Below, piece after piece: positions 59,678 to 60,805 of a stretch of DNA of 60,805 nt. Numbering within the stretch: position 1 is the first letter of the stretch; each line of letters begins with the position of its first letter. Source of the DNA: Amycolatopsis rubida (GTDB lineage Bacteria > Actinomycetota > Actinomycetes > Mycobacteriales > Pseudonocardiaceae); contig NZ_FOWC01000028.1 in the NCBI RefSeq assembly GCF_900115345.1, forward strand, positions 1-60,805. The letters are read 5' to 3'. A program made the translations under genes and the position numbers. The notes beneath the pieces were generated by a model. It saw only the letters and a program-made list of their open reading frames with translations. It did no database searches and had not been told where the DNA came from.

Positions 59678-60709
59678 GTGGACTTCTCTCTCACCGAAGC
59701 ACAAACCGACCTCTCCGCACTGACCCGGCGCATCCTGACCGATCAGGTCACCGCGGAATCGCTGGGCCCGCACGGATCCGGCGGTTTCGATGCTCCATTG
59801 TGGACTACCATGGCCCGCTCCGGAGTCCTCGACGCCGCCCTGCCGTCGACAGTCGGCGGCGGTGGTTTCGGGCTGCTGGAACAGTGTTCTGTCCTGATCG
59901 AGATCGGCCGCGCGGTCGCTCCGGTCCCCTATCTGTCGTCTGTGGTCCAGGCTGGTTCGGTCCTCACCGACCCCATGCTGGCTGAGCGATGGCTGCTGCC
60001 GGTTTCGCGCGGCAAAGCTGTCCTCTCCGTCGCGCTGGGCGGCTCGTTCGTCGCTTCAGACGGACGCCTCACCGGTATGCAGACCGCGGTCCCCTTCGCA
60101 GCTTTCGCAGACGCCTTACTCGTCGAAGCCAACGACGGCGTGTACATCGTCGAGAAGGACGCCGTTGGTGTCTCTATCGAAGCGCAGTCCACCACTGACC
60201 ATGCCGACGCTGCTTTGGTGACGCTGTACGACACCCCCGGAATCGCCCTCGGCGATGTCGGTGAACAGTTGCGCCTTCGCGGCGCTCTCGGCGCTTGCGC
60301 ACAACAGTTGGGTGTGTTGGAGCGCGCGCTCGAACTGACAGCTGCGTACACGCGTGAGCGCAAGCAGTTCGACAAGGTGCTGGGCAGCTTCCAAGCCGTC
60401 CGACACCGACTCGCCGACGCGTACATCGACGTCGAAGCCGTACGGCTGACGCTGTGGCAAGCAGCCTGGAAGCTCTCCGAAGGCCTTCCCGCCGCCGCTG
60501 ACGTGTCCACCGCGAAGTTCTGGGCCGCAGAGGCCGGACACCGCGTCGCGCACACTGCGGTGCACCTGCACGGCGGTGTCGGCATTGATGTGGAGCATCC
60601 CGTACACCGCTACTTCGCCGCCGCGAAGCGCCTGGAGTTCAGCGGAGGCGGGGCGACGGAGCACCTGTTGGGGCTGGGTCAGGTTCTCGTGAGTGGCAAT
60701 CCCGGTTAG
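59678..60709 (+). CDS. fadE27: Acyl-CoA dehydrogenase, FadE27 (ChsE5)-like
   Basis: This 343-residue short acyl-CoA dehydrogenase keeps the C-terminal four-helix part (ELTAAYTRERKQFDKVLGSF, HLHGGVGIDVEHPVHRYFAA). It lacks an obvious catalytic Glu in the usual place, as does the ChsE5 subunit of M. tuberculosis, which pairs with FadE26. TAGGAG precedes the GTG. The codon choice is noticeably less GC-rich in third positions (many GCT, TCT, GTC, GAT-type codons) than in fadE26 next to it. Confidence 0.9.
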   Translation: MDFSLTEAQTDLSALTRRILTDQVTAESLGPHGSGGFDAPLWTTMARSGVLDAALPSTVGGGGFGLLEQCSVLIEIGRAVAPVPYLSSVVQAGSVLTDPMLAERWLLPVSRGKAVLSVALGGSFVASDGRLTGMQTAVPFAAFADALLVEANDGVYIVEKDAVGVSIEAQSTTDHADAALVTLYDTPGIALGDVGEQLRLRGALGACAQQLGVLERALELTAAYTRERKQFDKVLGSFQAVRHRLADAYIDVEAVRLTLWQAAWKLSEGLPAAADVSTAKFWAAEAGHRVAHTAVHLHGGVGIDVEHPVHRYFAAAKRLEFSGGGATEHLLGLGQVLVSGNPG

Positions 60710-60805
60710 TACTCCAGCTGTAGTTCGTGATTGGGCGCTGGTTGCTGGTGTCGTCGCTGGTAGTGGCTTTGGCGGGCTTGGTGCTGGTGTCGTCGGCGCC
60801 AGGCG
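60710..60805. other. Window-end sequence after fadE27
   Basis: TGCTGGTGTCGTCG occurs twice (60743-60756 and 60782-60795). A minus-strand frame ending in TAA at 60706 could be the tail of a convergent gene that starts beyond the window, but the sequence is too short to decide. Confidence 0.3.

Noticed and set aside
60706..60805. Partial convergent gene on the minus strand ending in a TAA that overlaps the fadE27 stop
   Set aside because: Only about 32 codons are visible, and they are Gln/His/Arg-rich without a recognisable motif. Another minus-strand frame over the same bases is also open.

Overview
This is chromosomal DNA of a very high-GC actinomycete, most likely a Pseudonocardiaceae member of the Amycolatopsis type. 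The evidence is the GC-rich third positions, frequent GTG starts and ATGA/GTGA overlaps, actinobacterial families (LAL-type LuxR, XRE-DUF397 pair, Mce, RNase AS, TB16.3-like SRPBCC proteins, FadD15), and a phosphofructokinase with PPi-type donor residues as in the Amycolatopsis methanolica enzyme. No rRNA, tRNA, insertion sequence, phage gene or CRISPR array was found.

Layout. 1-6 kb: a LAL regulator, an 89-bp tandem repeat array, a small unknown gene and an XRE-DUF397 pair. 6-17.4 kb: acyl-CoA thioesterase, pyruvate kinase, a DUF2461 protein, a secreted GH18 chitinase under a DasR-type promoter, an ArsR plus aromatic ammonia-lyase-like operon with a non-standard MIO triad, and an XRE-ATPase-TPR regulator divergent from a secreted sedolisin-type peptidase. 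17.4-23.4 kb: VOC protein, S41-like peptidase, phosphofructokinase, a DAHP synthase preceded by an apparent aromatic-residue leader peptide, RNase AS and a PlsC-type acyltransferase. 23.4-35.3 kb: esterase, membrane protein, YbdK-type ligase, YdeI protein, TetR/SDR pair, Nudix-NYN fusion, ROK kinase, ArsA-type ATPase, two SRPBCC proteins, phosphoesterase and FadD15. Several of these resemble the M. tuberculosis Rv2179c-Rv2187 neighbourhood.

35.4-46.3 kb: a 1716-residue RHS/YD-repeat protein with a WxG-type N-terminal region and an HELGH zincin-like C-terminus, then YbjQ, an FAD monooxygenase, an aspartate aminotransferase, an unknown protein, an SGNH hydrolase and an MTHFR-like protein. 46.2-46.8 kb: a recent 297-bp tandem duplication covers the 3' ends of two convergent genes. 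46.6-60.7 kb: a complete mce4-type sterol uptake operon (yrbE4A-yrbE4B-mce4A-F-mam4A-mam4B, minus strand), two short-chain dehydrogenases, a 3Fe-4S ferredoxin and, divergently, fadE26-fadE27. Two KstR-like boxes flank the ferredoxin gene. The order matches the M. tuberculosis mce4/Rv3502c-Rv3505 locus, so this block most likely imports sterols and starts side-chain beta-oxidation.

Regulatory and structural DNA is unusually readable. There are several hairpin terminators, a family of long GTGAGGGGAA-type palindromes between genes, two copies of a second dispersed intergenic element (one carrying a perfect 24-bp hairpin), tandem DasR-type sites, a putative attenuator, and divergent-promoter palindromes. 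All functional statements come from reading the sequence and from family knowledge; no database search was run.
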